Origin: Candidatus Fermentithermobacillaceae bacterium
Lineage (GTDB): Bacteria > Bacillota > Sulfobacillia > Fermentithermobacillales > Fermentithermobacillaceae
DNA: 64,000 nt
Direction of reading: 5' to 3'
Assembly (NCBI GenBank): GCA_012837895.1
Contig: DUQH01000082.1
Location: 1 to 64,000, forward strand
Below the pieces are notes generated by a model. The model was not told the DNA's origin. It saw nothing but the letters and a program-made list of their open reading frames with translations, and made no database searches. Below, piece by piece: positions 32,826 through 42,709 of this stretch. The translations under genes and the position numbers were made by a program. Each line of letters starts with the position of its first letter. Positions within the stretch are counted from its first letter, which is position 1.

Positions 32826-33692
32826 TTGGATCTTATGAGAATCGAGAGAGACACGTTTTCCAGGGTACTCAAAGACGAATTATCCAGGGTTGAGATAACC
32901 AGTGCATCTCAGGCCTCGTGGGAGAATTATGCCATCAGAAGCCTCTTAGAGGGCAAAGGCGGGGCCGGTGAAGGCAAGATCCAGGCACATCTTGAACAGC
33001 CACCATCAACCCAGAGATTACAGGTAAAGCCCTACTTGCTGCGAAGACTTTTCTACCTGCGACAAAAGCTGTCAGGGGCTCAGCCTCTCAGAAGGGATAA
33101 ACTTGACGACACTCAGAACAGGAGGAGCTACCTGCGGGGTGTATTCCTGGTAAAGGGTTCGCTCTTGTCCCCTGTCCGCGGCCATCATCTCGAAATAGCC
33201 TTGCCAACTGAAGAACAAGCCTTGCTTGTAAAGAAGCTCATCGCTGACGAGGGACTCAAGAGCGGAATTATAAAACGGCGCTCTTCGTGGGTGGTTTACC
33301 TGAAGGACGCAGATGAGATTTCGCGATTCCTCGCCCTGCTAGGCGCATCCCGCTCAGTGTTGAGGTACGAAGATATCAGGGTGCAGAAGACCGTAAAGAG
33401 TTCGGTTCTGAGACAGATGAACATGGACAAGGCCAATTTGTCAAGATCCGTTGAATCGTGCGTCAAACAGATCGAAGATATCCTCCTGATCGATGAGGAA
33501 ATCGGGCTAAAGCGTCTCCCCAAAGCCCTGCGGGAAATAGCTGAGGCCCGGCTGAACAACCAGGCGCTTACCTTGGAAGAACTGGGGCAGACCCTTAATC
33601 CGCCCATATCAAAATCAGCGGTAAATCACAGGATGAGACGGATCGCTCAAAAAGCTGACAGTTTGCGGAATAAGTACAAGAGGGAGCAATGA
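32826..33692 (+). CDS. whiA: Sporulation/division regulator WhiA
   Basis: 288 aa. An N-terminal homing-endonuclease-like (LAGLIDADG-derived) domain is seen with RRSYLRGVFLVKGSLLSP and GRHLEIALP-like strands (HHLEIALP), and the C-terminal helix-turn-helix with LTLEELGQTLNPPISKSAVNHRMRRI. The endonuclease function is lost in this family. WhiA binds DNA and affects division and chromosome segregation in Bacillota. The TTG at 32826 is used here; an ATG three codons later is equally possible. Last of the rapZ-yvcK-whiA trio; no hpr/crh gene follows. Confidence 0.97.
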   Translation: MDLMRIERDTFSRVLKDELSRVEITSASQASWENYAIRSLLEGKGGAGEGKIQAHLEQPPSTQRLQVKPYLLRRLFYLRQKLSGAQPLRRDKLDDTQNRRSYLRGVFLVKGSLLSPVRGHHLEIALPTEEQALLVKKLIADEGLKSGIIKRRSSWVVYLKDADEISRFLALLGASRSVLRYEDIRVQKTVKSSVLRQMNMDKANLSRSVESCVKQIEDILLIDEEIGLKRLPKALREIAEARLNNQALTLEELGQTLNPPISKSAVNHRMRRIAQKADSLRNKYKREQ

Positions 33693-33702
33693 CCTGCTCC
33701 CT
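33681..33702 (+). terminator. Hairpin overlapping the whiA stop codon
   Basis: Perfect 8-bp stem AGGGAGCA/TGCTCCCT with a 6-nt loop holding the TGA stop. No T-run follows; instead a 13-bp sequence (CCCTATAACCGGT-like) occurs about three times up to 33740. It may limit read-through into the convergent operon, but is not a canonical terminator. Confidence 0.4.
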
Positions 33703-33780
33703 ATAACCGGTCCCTATAACCGGTGCTCCCTGTAACCGATCTTCATCCACCTTAGTTACAGTCCGCTACAGATCCGCGTA

Positions 33781-34170
33781 TCATTCTAATTCGATTTCTA
33801 CCCGTTGCCCTTCCTCATCGTCCATCACGTCAATAATCTTGCCCTTCATACCGCCATATACCAGCGCAGCTCTTAGCTGGTTGAGGTCTATGCCCATCTC
33901 GCCAAGATCTGCGCCGCCCAGGGACGCGAACTTGCTTCCTGTCCTCAGGGCCCAGTCCACCAGCCCCACAGGAAGGGTTACCATCACTTTGGGCTTGTCT
34001 TTTCCACGTTCGGTAATGCGTATCCTGAGCCATTTTGCTCTTGTTTGAACCGCCGGTTCAGGTTCTCCGGCCGCCTCAGGTTCCAGAGCTTCGAGCAGCT
34101 TCAGCGATTCGTCTACAGTTATTTTCCCCTCTTTAAGCATCTGCAATATGCGCATGCGTTCCTCTTGCAT
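33781..34170 (-). CDS. Small SHOCT-like-domain protein, third gene of DUF2089 operon
   Basis: 129 aa from the ATG at 34170 (SD AAAGGAG). The N-terminal helical hairpin RMRILQMLKEGKITVDESLKLLEALE (in part LQMLKEGKITVDESLKLLEA) is the SHOCT-like/YvlB-type motif that also starts the next protein upstream and ends the DUF2089 protein. The rest (KWLRIRITERGKDKPKV and VTLPVGLVDWALR) resembles the region seen in small Bacillota proteins next to DUF4097 genes. Likely a regulatory or interaction module. Function unknown. Confidence 0.8.
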   Translation of the reverse strand: MQEERMRILQMLKEGKITVDESLKLLEALEPEAAGEPEPAVQTRAKWLRIRITERGKDKPKVMVTLPVGLVDWALRTGSKFASLGGADLGEMGIDLNQLRAALVYGGMKGKIIDVMDDEEGQRVEIELE

Positions 34171-34184
34171 ACCAGGCTCTCCTT

Positions 34185-35279
34185 TCAAAACAAGACCCGG
34201 ATCCTGCCGTTGCCGGTCGTAGCTCTTATTCGCCCTTTCACGCCGGCATTTTCAAATCCCCGGGAACGGGCCTTGTAACGCCTCCTGTGTCTGCCTACTG
34301 CCACATCCTCCGCCACTTCCGCATCGTCCATGCCTTCAACTGTGATGCCACCTGCTCTTGCCGACAGATCCAATTCATAAGCTGCGTTGGCATCCTTGCT
34401 GACATTGATGCTTATGCGTCCGTTGGCACTGCTAAACCGCCAGTCACCTGCACCCTTTAGCTCTGCGTTGACAGACCCGTTGGCAGTTGAGGCATCCAGT
34501 TCACCGGCAGTACCCTCGTACTCTATCCTTCCGTTGGCCGTGCTCAGCCGGACCTTATCAAACCCGCAACCGGACGCCACTACCCGTCCATTGGCCGTAC
34601 CCATTAAGCAACTGCTTCCATTCAGCTTGTCAGCTGTTACCCGGCCATTGGCAGACTTCAGAGTTAACGAAGCTTTTCTGGATGCAGGTACTTTCAAGGA
34701 AAAACCTACAGACAGGCCCCTGAAGTCCAGGCCATGCTTATCAGTGGCCTTGACCTTGAGGGATAGCCTTTCCTGACTGAACTCGTAGCAGTTTTCAAGC
34801 ACCTGCCTGGCTTCATCTTCATCCTGGGCACGGATCTTCTTGATTACCGTAAGCAGGTAACCTGGCTCATCCCAAGTTTCAACATGAATCCTGCCATTGG
34901 ATGTCCAAACGCCGACCTCAAGCTCACCGTCTTCCGGGAATTCGCCCCTGATTTCCTCTGTAAACTCAAACCTTGAACCGCCAAAGGAGGTGCCTCCAAA
35001 GATCTGTGATAACACTTTCCCGATATTGCCCGCTACGCCTCCGGCAATGTCTTCTACCCTTACAGAAGCTTCTTCAACCTTTTGCCTTACAACGTCTCCG
35101 ATGTCCGTTTCAAAAGACAGCCCACGAGATAGCCCCTCTGATATCCCTTGGGATATCCCATATGACAGCCCATGGGCCTTTCCCGGTTCCAATGCGTTCA
35201 GCAGTTCAACGCCTTGTTCAGGTGTGATCTGCCCGTCTGCCACCATCTGCAAAACCAGCATTTTCTCTTCTTTGGACAT
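34185..35279 (-). CDS. DUF4097 beta-repeat protein with N-terminal SHOCT-like motif
   Basis: 364 aa. The N-terminus (EEKMLVLQMVADGQITPEQG) is the SHOCT-like hairpin; then a short repeat of GIS/GLS units (residues 35-55), and from about 110 a right-handed beta-repeat region with recurring SANGR/TANGR turns, the DUF4097 (YvlB) signature. There is no signal peptide, so it is probably cytosolic or on the membrane face. Related genes in Bacillus are tied to envelope-stress operons (yvlABCD, liaG-like). The ATG has the SD GGAGG. Confidence 0.87.
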   Translation of the reverse strand: MSKEEKMLVLQMVADGQITPEQGVELLNALEPGKAHGLSYGISQGISEGLSRGLSFETDIGDVVRQKVEEASVRVEDIAGGVAGNIGKVLSQIFGGTSFGGSRFEFTEEIRGEFPEDGELEVGVWTSNGRIHVETWDEPGYLLTVIKKIRAQDEDEARQVLENCYEFSQERLSLKVKATDKHGLDFRGLSVGFSLKVPASRKASLTLKSANGRVTADKLNGSSCLMGTANGRVVASGCGFDKVRLSTANGRIEYEGTAGELDASTANGSVNAELKGAGDWRFSSANGRISINVSKDANAAYELDLSARAGGITVEGMDDAEVAEDVAVGRHRRRYKARSRGFENAGVKGRIRATTGNGRIRVLF

Positions 35280-35346
35280 GGGACTTCCTCCTTGATTACT
35301 GCGCCCCGGTCATGTCATGGTCTTGACCGGCGAACGCCGTTCATCC

Positions 35347-35745
35347 CTACTTTGAACCAAGATTCCTCAGCAACCGGACAGCTTCTGAAGCGGTAATCTC
35401 ACCCTGGGAAAGCCTATCCAATACTTGCTTGCGTTTCCCTGCGTACTCCTCCGCGCTGGCCTGGCCTGGCTCTGAATCAACCGGATATCCGAGCGCTCTT
35501 ATCAATGCTTCAAGACGCCCGCGGACGGTCGGGTAAGAAATCCCGAGTTCCTTTTCGACTTCCCTGATGTTTCCGCGGTTCTTGATGAAAACCTCAGCAA
35601 AATACTTCTGCTCCTCGGTAAGGCTGCAAAACTTACACATCTTGAAGCGGCCTGATATGGTTGTATTGCACGCGGGACACGTCAACTGGGTCACTTCCAA
35701 AGCTTCAGAGCATACCGGGCAACGTCCGATCACTTCTCTTTTCAC
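35347..35745 (-). CDS. DUF2089 family zinc-ribbon/HTH regulator
   Basis: 132 aa from a GTG at 35745 with the SD AAGGTGG; the ATG at 35790 lies upstream of the probable transcription start. Two CxxC pairs (CPVCSEAL, CPACNTTI) and CKFC form a zinc ribbon; then a winged/HTH-like region (VEKELGISYPTVRGRLEALIRALG) and a C-terminal SHOCT-like hairpin (VLDRLSQGEITASEAVRLL). Likely the transcriptional regulator of this three-gene operon, and perhaps of itself. I infer this from domain type and gene order. Confidence 0.9.
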   Translation of the reverse strand: MKREVIGRCPVCSEALEVTQLTCPACNTTISGRFKMCKFCSLTEEQKYFAEVFIKNRGNIREVEKELGISYPTVRGRLEALIRALGYPVDSEPGQASAEEYAGKRKQVLDRLSQGEITASEAVRLLRNLGSK

Positions 35746-35769
35746 TTTGATCCCCACCTTCTGGCAATA

Positions 35770-35835
35770 ATAATACGGGCTAACTTTCAAAATGTCAATA
35801 GCTATATTAATATTGTTAAGGCTTGATATTAATAT
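35770..35835 (-). promoter_or_regulatory. SigA promoter of DUF2089 operon with twin ATATTAATAT palindromes
   Basis: Minus strand: TTGACA (35793-35798), 17-bp spacer, TATTAT (35770-35775); near-consensus. Two copies of the self-palindrome ATATTAATAT lie just upstream at 35804-35813 and 35826-35835, centres 22 bp apart (two helical turns). They could be an UP element or an operator/activator site, possibly for the DUF2089 protein. Confidence 0.8.
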
Positions 35836-35844
35836 TATTTGAAA

Positions 35845-37728
35845 TCACTGGGGTTTGTTAAAGTGTTCATAGATTGTCCTTGCGAGATGGGGTCCTATGC
35901 CCTCACTTTTCTGGAGATCCTCAAGGGAAGCTTTTTTTATTGAATCCACGCTGCCGAAAGTGCTAAGAAGCTGCCTGATTCTCGCAGGGCCTAACCCTGG
36001 AATGTCCGACAGTTCACTTTGCAGGGTCTTCTTTTTCCTGAGTTTGCGGTGATACGACAGGGCGAAGCGGTGAGCTTCATCCCTCAGACGGATAACCAGA
36101 AACAAGGCGCCCGAGTCGCGGGCTAAGATTATAGGCTCTTTGGCACCGGGAAGAAACAGTTCTTCATTCTTCTCAGCCAGCGCAGCCACAGGAATGCTGA
36201 GCCCAAGTTCGTCTAACACCTGTTTTGCTGCGTTGGCCTGGCCCTTCCCCCCGTCCACTATCACAAGATCCGGGAATACCGCAAACTTGCTTTGCCTAAG
36301 CAAGGTATTGCCCTGGCCTTCAGACTTTACCCGGTCATCCAGGCCACTCTTGAACCGCCGCCACAGAGCCTCCTGCATCATAGCAACGTCATTGGGTTTG
36401 TCTCCTGTCTTGATGCGGAAACGCCGGTAAGAGGATTTCTCGGGTTTTCCGTTGTATAGCACCACCATTGACGCTACAGCTTCTTTCCCCGAGATGTTGG
36501 ATATGTCATAGCCCTCTATTCTCATGGGCAAGCCAGGCAGGTCCAAAGCTCTGGCCAGGTCTTCCATGGCCTGTAAGTACTCGCCGGCCTCCCTCTTATA
36601 CTTGGGCATGCTTGTATCCATCATGGCCGTGGCGTTCTCCGAAGCCATTTCCACGAGTTCTTTGAACACGCCGCGTTTGGGGGTACGCAGCTTTGTCCCG
36701 ATATAGCGGTTGATCTCGTCTTCATCCTCCAAAGCAACAGGAATCACAATCTCCCTGGGCACAAAGGGGGCTTTGGGATAGTACTGGGTTATGAAAGCTC
36801 TTATCACTTCCCGGTCGTCATCCAACTCGCTCCCGGTAAGCACAAAGCCTTCCCTGCCCATGAGTTTACCTTCCCGCACCGGGAGCAGGGCCACAAAGGC
36901 ATACTTACCCGAACGTGCCAGCCCGAGCACATCCCTGTCTTTCATATCGTTGAGCACAACCTTCTGGCGCTCTGTCACATCATCAAGAGCTTGAATCCTG
37001 TCCCTTACCCTTGCAGCATTCTCAAAATCGAGATTAGAAGCAAGCTCCAGCATACGCTTTTCCAAGCGCTTTCTGACGTCTTTATGCCGCCCTTCAAGGA
37101 ACTTAACCACTTCATTGATGGTTTCCATGTATTCATCCCGGCTGATTTCGCCGGTACACGGTCCTAAACACCGCCCTATGTGGTAATTGAGACACGGCCT
37201 GGTTGCCTGGGCAAGACTCCTGTCTGAGCAAGTCCTGTATGGGAAAATCCTGCGCAAGAAGGAAAGCGTTTCCCGGACAGAGCCCGACCTGGTAAATGGC
37301 CCGAAATACCTGGCGCCGTCTTTGCTCATCCTCCTTACCACCGATACAGTGGGCCACTGGTCATTGAGGTTTATCCTCAAGTAAGGGTATTGCTTGTCAT
37401 CCCTAAGGAGTATGTTGTAGCGCGGCCTGTGCTTCTTGATGAGGTTTGATTCGAGGATGAAGGCTTCCGCCTCTGAATCCACTACGATAATCTCCAGGCC
37501 TTCCACCCTGGACATAAGAGCTTCTGTCTTTACAGGCAGGTTTGACCCGAAATATGAACGGACCCTGTTCTTGAGGTTTATTGCCTTTCCCACGTATAGA
37601 ATCTCACCGCCCTCGCCCCGGAATACGTACACGCCCGGGGAACCGGGCAATCCGTTCACGTGCTCTGCAAGCTCATGCCTGTTACCTTTGAACCCGGCCC
37701 ACATGCGGTCGATAGAACTAGGTTTCAT
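35845..37728 (-). CDS. uvrC: Excinuclease ABC subunit C
   Basis: 627 aa. GIY-YIG nuclease domain ([29 protein letters not shown], in part [12 protein letters not shown]) near 30-65, the central UVR motif ([19 protein letters not shown]), the RNase H-like C-terminal nuclease ([26 protein letters not shown]) and C-terminal helix-hairpin-helix repeats ([29 protein letters not shown]). Makes both incisions in nucleotide excision repair. The ATG has GGAGG and overlaps the uvrA end by 11 nt. Confidence 0.98.
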   Translation of the reverse strand: MKPSSIDRMWAGFKGNRHELAEHVNGLPGSPGVYVFRGEGGEILYVGKAINLKNRVRSYFGSNLPVKTEALMSRVEGLEIIVVDSEAEAFILESNLIKKHRPRYNILLRDDKQYPYLRINLNDQWPTVSVVRRMSKDGARYFGPFTRSGSVRETLSFLRRIFPYRTCSDRSLAQATRPCLNYHIGRCLGPCTGEISRDEYMETINEVVKFLEGRHKDVRKRLEKRMLELASNLDFENAARVRDRIQALDDVTERQKVVLNDMKDRDVLGLARSGKYAFVALLPVREGKLMGREGFVLTGSELDDDREVIRAFITQYYPKAPFVPREIVIPVALEDEDEINRYIGTKLRTPKRGVFKELVEMASENATAMMDTSMPKYKREAGEYLQAMEDLARALDLPGLPMRIEGYDISNISGKEAVASMVVLYNGKPEKSSYRRFRIKTGDKPNDVAMMQEALWRRFKSGLDDRVKSEGQGNTLLRQSKFAVFPDLVIVDGGKGQANAAKQVLDELGLSIPVAALAEKNEELFLPGAKEPIILARDSGALFLVIRLRDEAHRFALSYHRKLRKKKTLQSELSDIPGLGPARIRQLLSTFGSVDSIKKASLEDLQKSEGIGPHLARTIYEHFNKPQ

Positions 37729-40609
37729 CCCCGCCGGCCTCCGTCATCCCACTAGCTGCGGCTGGTTGAAGGGGAGACAGTACGCTGAGTACGTGCTTGA
37801 GGTATTGGCCTGTGTATGAAGAGGGACATGCAGCTACTTCTTCGGGAGTGCCCTCGGCAACTACAAACCCGCCTTTCTCCCCGCCTTCAGGCCCCAGGTC
37901 GATTATGTGGTCTGCAGTCTTGATCACATCCAGGTTATGTTCGATTACAACCACGGTGCTGCCTGCATCTACCAACCGCTGCAATATGTTCAGGAGTTTA
38001 CGCACATCTTCAAAGTGAAGTCCTGTAGTGGGCTCATCCAGGATGTACAGGGTTTTCTCGTTGCCCCGCCTGGACAGCTCAGATGCCAGCTTTACCCGTT
38101 GGGCTTCGCCGCCTGACAAGGTGGTTGCAGGCTGTCCCAGCTTTATATACCCCAACCCTACGTCGAACAGCGTCTTTAGTTTGCGTTGGATCACAGGCAC
38201 GTTCTTAAAGAACTCAAGCGCTTCTTCGACTGTCATGTCAAGTACATCAGCTATCGTCTTGCCCCTGTATTTCACCTCAAGTGTCTGGCTGTTGTACCGC
38301 TTCCCGTGGCACACCTCGCAGGGCACATATACATCGGGAAGAAACTGCATCTCGATGCGGAGAATACCATCGCCTTTGCACGCCTCGCACCTGCCGCCTT
38401 TCACGTTGAAACTGAATCTGCCGGGTTTGTAACCTCTCATCTTAGCTTCAGGCGTCATGGCGTAAAGCTGCCGGATGTCAGTGAAAACACCTGTATATGT
38501 AGCAGGGTTCGATCTTGGGGTGCGGCCGATGGGCGACTGGTCTATGTTTATCACTTTCTCCAACTGTTCAACTCCCTCGATCCCGTCATGGTCACCTGCC
38601 CGTTCCCTGGCCCCGTGTAATGCTGAAGCCAGTTTCCTGTGGAGGATAATGTCTACCAGGGTGCTCTTGCCCGAACCCGACACTCCTGTAACACACGTAA
38701 ACACGCCCAAGGGGATTCTCACGTCTATGTTTTTCAGGTTGTGCTCACGGGCCCCTACGATCTTTATGAACCTATCTGAGGTACGCCGCTCCTTGGGAAC
38801 GGGGATTTCCTTCTTGCCTGAAAGATACGCCCCTGTGAGCGAATCCTGGCAGTTCATCACATCGGCTACGGATCCTGCTACTACAACATGGCCCCCGTCT
38901 TTGCCTGCACCGGGCCCGATATCTACTACGTAGTCAGCAGACCTGATTGTTTCTTCGTCATGTTCCACCACGATTACTGTATTGCCCAGATCTCGCAACC
39001 GCTCCAAGGTGCCCAAGAGTTTCCCGTTATCCCTGGCGTGAAGCCCGATGCTGGGCTCATCTAACACATAGAGCACCCCTACCAGGCCAGAGCCAATCTG
39101 GGTTGCAAGGCGTATCCTCTGGGCTTCGCCGCCTGAGAGACTGCCTGCCTGCCTGTCTAGAGTAAGGTAGCCAAGACCCACGTTTAGGAGGAACTCCAGA
39201 CGTGCGCCGAGTTCCTTTATTATCTGCCGGGCGATAAGGGTTTCACGCTGCGTCAGCTTTAGCCCCCGGATGAACTCAAGCGCCCTTTCACACGACATGC
39301 CGGTAAGTTGAGCTATGTTGAGCCCGCCTACAGTAACCGCCAAGGCTTCAGGCTTGAGCCGCTGCCCGTTGCACACATTGCAGGGCACAGTTGCCATGAA
39401 CCCTTCAATCCACTGGCGGATGTAATTGCTTGACGTCTGCTTGTACCGCCTTTCAAGGTTGGCTATCACTCCTGAGTAAGTAACTGCGCGGTCATACATC
39501 CTGCCGTACCTGTTTTCGTAATGGAACGGGATCTTGTGGTCAGGAGCTCCGTACAAGATGATATGTACATGTTCAGGCGACAGATCTTGTATGGGCGTAT
39601 CTGTGGAAAAGCCAAAATAGTCAGCAACAGCCTCCAGCAGTTGATAGTAGTAGCTGTCTGGAGTACCGTTCCGCGGCGCTACTGCGCCGTCGGAAATCGA
39701 CTTCCTCTTATCGGGAATGATCATGTCAGGATCAAGTTCCATGTTGACACCCAGGCCGTTACAATCCGGACACGCTCCAAAGGGGCTGTTGAATGAGAAC
39801 AACCTGGGTTCAAGTTCCGGGATAGAGATGCCGCAATCAGGGCATGACAAGGTCTGGCTGAATATCAGGTCCCGCTTGTCTTCGCCAAACACTTCGATAA
39901 CCACCAGGTTCCCTGAAAACGATATGGCAGTTTCAATAGAGTCGATAAGGCGTGGCCTGATACCATCCCTGATTATCAACCTGTCAACCACGGCTTCTAT
40001 AGTGTGCTTCTGATGCCTGGACAACCGTTTCCCCACGAACTCTGAAACCTCTGCAGTAACACCGTCCACCCTGGCTCTTATGAAGCCTGCCTTTTGGATA
40101 TCATCAAAGACCTTGCTGTATTCGCCTTTTCTCCCTACCACCAGTGGAGCTAACACCGAAAACCGGGTTCCTTCAGGCAAGGACAACACCTGATCTGCGA
40201 TTTGATCCACCGTCTGCTGGGAAACAGGCTTGCCGCATTGGGGGCAGTGGGGATGCCCAATCCTGGCGTACAGAAGCCTGAGGTAGTCATATATCTCAGT
40301 GACCGTGGCCACAGTAGAGCGCGGGTTGCGGCTGCCTGCCTTCTGGTCTATTGAAATGGCCGGCGACAACCCTTCTATCCGGTCCACGTCAGGTTTGTTC
40401 ATAAGCCCCAGGAACTGCCTGGCGTAAGCAGACAGGGATTCAACGTACCGTCTCTGGCCCTCGGCATATATGGTGTCGAAAGCCAGGGAACTCTTCCCTG
40501 AACCCGACAGCCCTGTTATCACCGTCAAGGTGTTCCTGGGAATCTCCAGGTTTATGTTCTTAAGGTTATGCTGTCGCGCACCCTCAATTACCAGCTTACC
40601 GTTTTGCAT
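37718..40609 (-). CDS. uvrA: Excinuclease ABC subunit A
   Basis: 963 aa. Two ABC ATPase modules with P-loops [15 protein letters not shown] (near 33) and [15 protein letters not shown] (near 645), signature motifs [13 protein letters not shown] and [13 protein letters not shown], and zinc-binding cysteine pairs ([33 protein letters not shown]). It recognises DNA damage and loads UvrB. The ATG overlaps the uvrB end by 14 nt. The C-terminal tail of about 25 residues is longer than usual. Confidence 0.99.
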   Translation of the reverse strand: MQNGKLVIEGARQHNLKNINLEIPRNTLTVITGLSGSGKSSLAFDTIYAEGQRRYVESLSAYARQFLGLMNKPDVDRIEGLSPAISIDQKAGSRNPRSTVATVTEIYDYLRLLYARIGHPHCPQCGKPVSQQTVDQIADQVLSLPEGTRFSVLAPLVVGRKGEYSKVFDDIQKAGFIRARVDGVTAEVSEFVGKRLSRHQKHTIEAVVDRLIIRDGIRPRLIDSIETAISFSGNLVVIEVFGEDKRDLIFSQTLSCPDCGISIPELEPRLFSFNSPFGACPDCNGLGVNMELDPDMIIPDKRKSISDGAVAPRNGTPDSYYYQLLEAVADYFGFSTDTPIQDLSPEHVHIILYGAPDHKIPFHYENRYGRMYDRAVTYSGVIANLERRYKQTSSNYIRQWIEGFMATVPCNVCNGQRLKPEALAVTVGGLNIAQLTGMSCERALEFIRGLKLTQRETLIARQIIKELGARLEFLLNVGLGYLTLDRQAGSLSGGEAQRIRLATQIGSGLVGVLYVLDEPSIGLHARDNGKLLGTLERLRDLGNTVIVVEHDEETIRSADYVVDIGPGAGKDGGHVVVAGSVADVMNCQDSLTGAYLSGKKEIPVPKERRTSDRFIKIVGAREHNLKNIDVRIPLGVFTCVTGVSGSGKSTLVDIILHRKLASALHGARERAGDHDGIEGVEQLEKVINIDQSPIGRTPRSNPATYTGVFTDIRQLYAMTPEAKMRGYKPGRFSFNVKGGRCEACKGDGILRIEMQFLPDVYVPCEVCHGKRYNSQTLEVKYRGKTIADVLDMTVEEALEFFKNVPVIQRKLKTLFDVGLGYIKLGQPATTLSGGEAQRVKLASELSRRGNEKTLYILDEPTTGLHFEDVRKLLNILQRLVDAGSTVVVIEHNLDVIKTADHIIDLGPEGGEKGGFVVAEGTPEEVAACPSSYTGQYLKHVLSVLSPLQPAAASGMTEAGGDET

Positions 40610-42611
40610 CTTTGCGTCTCCTTAGCTTGGAAGGCTTGTCTATTTGCTTCTCTAGTTCAAATATCATGTCCCTCAGCAGTGCCGCCCTTTCAAATTCAAG
40701 GTTCGATGAAGCTTGTTTCATTTCCGCCATGAGCTCAGCGATAAGCTCTGGCACAGCTTGCTTTGGAATCTCATCAAAACTCTTGTCTTTGAGTACAGCT
40801 TCAGGCTCTAGGGGCTTGCCGTGTTGGATTACATCGTGAATTTGCTTTTGGACGGTCTGTGGAACAATCCCGTGCTTTTGATTATATAAAGTTTGTTTGG
40901 TCCTGCGCCGCTCTGTTTCTTTGATCGCCCGCTCCATGGAACCGGTGATGGTATCTGCATACATTATGACCTTGCTGTTTACGTTTCTTGCAGCCCGGCC
41001 GATAGTCTGTATCAGCGAAGTCTCAGACCTGAGAAAGCCTTCTTTGTCAGCGTCAAGTATGCAAACCAGAGACACTTCAGGCAGGTCCAGCCCTTCCCTG
41101 AGAAGGTTTATCCCTATTAGCACATCAAATACTCCCAGGCGCAAGTCCCTGATAATTTCCATTCTTTCTATGGTTTCAACATCAGAGTGCATGTACCTTA
41201 CTTTGAGCCCGATTTCACGCAAATATTCTGTCAGGTCTTCAGCCATCCGTTTGGTTAAGGTGGTAACCAAGACCCGTTCATTCCTGGCTACGACCTTCCG
41301 TACTTCACCGATTAAGTCATCTATCTGGTTCTTGACAGGCCTCACTTCCACCACGGGGTCAACCAGCCCTGTAGGCCTTACTACTTGCTCTGCAATCTGG
41401 GTTGCCCTCTCAAGTTCAAAATCGCCAGGCGTGGCAGATACGTATATCACCAGCCCGACCTTGTCCATGAACTCGTCAAAAGTAAGGGGCCTGTTGTCGA
41501 AAGCTGACGGCAGCCTGAAGCCGTAGTTCACCAGTGATTCTTTCCTTGAACGATCCCCTGCATACATTGCCCGGATCTGGGGAATGGTCACGTGGGATTC
41601 GTCTATTACAACCAGGAAATCTTCAGGAAAGAAGTCCAGGAGGGTATAGGGGGGCTGGCCCGGCGCCCGCCCGGTAAGGTGCCGCGAATAGTTTTCAATC
41701 CCGGGACAATACCCCATTTCTTCGAGCATTTCCAGGTCAAACCTTGTACGTTGCTCCAACCGGTATGCTTCAAGTATCTTGCCCTGATCCCTCAGTTCTT
41801 TGAGCCTGTGGTGGAGTTCTTCTTCAATAGAGCTGATGGCGTCACGCATCTTCTCATCTTTCACCACATGGTGCTTAGCCGGGTAAATCATGATGTGGTT
41901 CATCTCTGAAAGCGCCCTGCCTGTGAGCACTTCAAACTCAAGCAGCCTTTCGATTTCATCCCCAAACAGTTCAACCCGTACAGCCGTGTCAGAATAGCCT
42001 GCCGGGAAGATTTCGATGGTGTCGCCTCTTACCCTGAAAGTGCCCCGCTGGAAGTCGATATCGTTCCGGGTATACTGGATATCCACAAGCCGCCTGAGAA
42101 TCGCATCACGATCCCTGACCATCCCTGTGCGTAAGGACAACCCCAGGTCCCTGTAGTCTTCAGGGGAGCCCAAACCGTATATACACGACACGCTGGCCAC
42201 AACCAGCACATCCCGCCGCTCAAAAAGGGCGCATGTTGCAGAGTGCCTGAGCTTGTCGATCTCTTCATTGATCATCGCATCTTTTTCTATATAGGTATCA
42301 GTTTGAGGTAAGTACGCCTCAGGCTGGTAGTAGTCATAGTAACTCACGAAATACTCCACTGCGTTGTCCGGGAAAAAGTGCTTGAACTCAGTTGCAAGCT
42401 GGGCTGCCAGGATCTTGTTATGTGAAATCACCAAAGTGGGCCGGTTAAGCCTGGCTACGACATTGGCAACGGTAAAGGTCTTTCCTGATCCGGTTACCCC
42501 AAGCAAAATCTGATGCTTGTGGCCTTGCTTTACCCCTGAAATCAAAGTCTCGATAGCTTCAGGCTGGTCCCCTTTGGGAGTAAATTCAGATATCAGTTCA
42601 AATGATCGCAT
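40596..42611 (-). CDS. uvrB: Excinuclease ABC subunit B
   Basis: 671 aa from the ATG at 42611 (SD GGAGGA). Helicase-like: P-loop [14 protein letters not shown] near 40, the beta-hairpin region [12 protein letters not shown], motif [14 protein letters not shown], motif [11 protein letters not shown], and a C-terminal UVR motif ([20 protein letters not shown]) that meets UvrC. First gene of uvrB-uvrA-uvrC, with a strong promoter immediately upstream. Confidence 0.99.
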   Translation of the reverse strand: MRSFELISEFTPKGDQPEAIETLISGVKQGHKHQILLGVTGSGKTFTVANVVARLNRPTLVISHNKILAAQLATEFKHFFPDNAVEYFVSYYDYYQPEAYLPQTDTYIEKDAMINEEIDKLRHSATCALFERRDVLVVASVSCIYGLGSPEDYRDLGLSLRTGMVRDRDAILRRLVDIQYTRNDIDFQRGTFRVRGDTIEIFPAGYSDTAVRVELFGDEIERLLEFEVLTGRALSEMNHIMIYPAKHHVVKDEKMRDAISSIEEELHHRLKELRDQGKILEAYRLEQRTRFDLEMLEEMGYCPGIENYSRHLTGRAPGQPPYTLLDFFPEDFLVVIDESHVTIPQIRAMYAGDRSRKESLVNYGFRLPSAFDNRPLTFDEFMDKVGLVIYVSATPGDFELERATQIAEQVVRPTGLVDPVVEVRPVKNQIDDLIGEVRKVVARNERVLVTTLTKRMAEDLTEYLREIGLKVRYMHSDVETIERMEIIRDLRLGVFDVLIGINLLREGLDLPEVSLVCILDADKEGFLRSETSLIQTIGRAARNVNSKVIMYADTITGSMERAIKETERRRTKQTLYNQKHGIVPQTVQKQIHDVIQHGKPLEPEAVLKDKSFDEIPKQAVPELIAELMAEMKQASSNLEFERAALLRDMIFELEKQIDKPSKLRRRKDAKR

Positions 42612-42631
42612 TGCCATTCCTCCGTTCACTC

Positions 42632-42660
42632 ATTATAACTTCACGGGACAATGCAATCAA
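42632..42660 (-). promoter_or_regulatory. SigA promoter of uvrBAC
   Basis: Minus strand TTGATT (42655-42660), 17-bp spacer, perfect TATAAT (42632-42637). The expected transcription start is about 42625, giving a leader of roughly 15 nt. A sequence GAACATTTGATT overlapping the -35 is only a poor match to a GAAC-N4-GTTC LexA box. Confidence 0.78.
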
Positions 42661-42709
42661 ATGTTCTATATATGTCTGGAGGGATACAGTTGAAAACCGC
42701 CATGACCTG

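Noticed and set aside
35745-35790. ATG at 35790 as the DUF2089 start
   Set aside because: It lies between the -10 and -35 of a near-consensus promoter, so it would not be in the transcript; the GTG at 35745 has its own SD.
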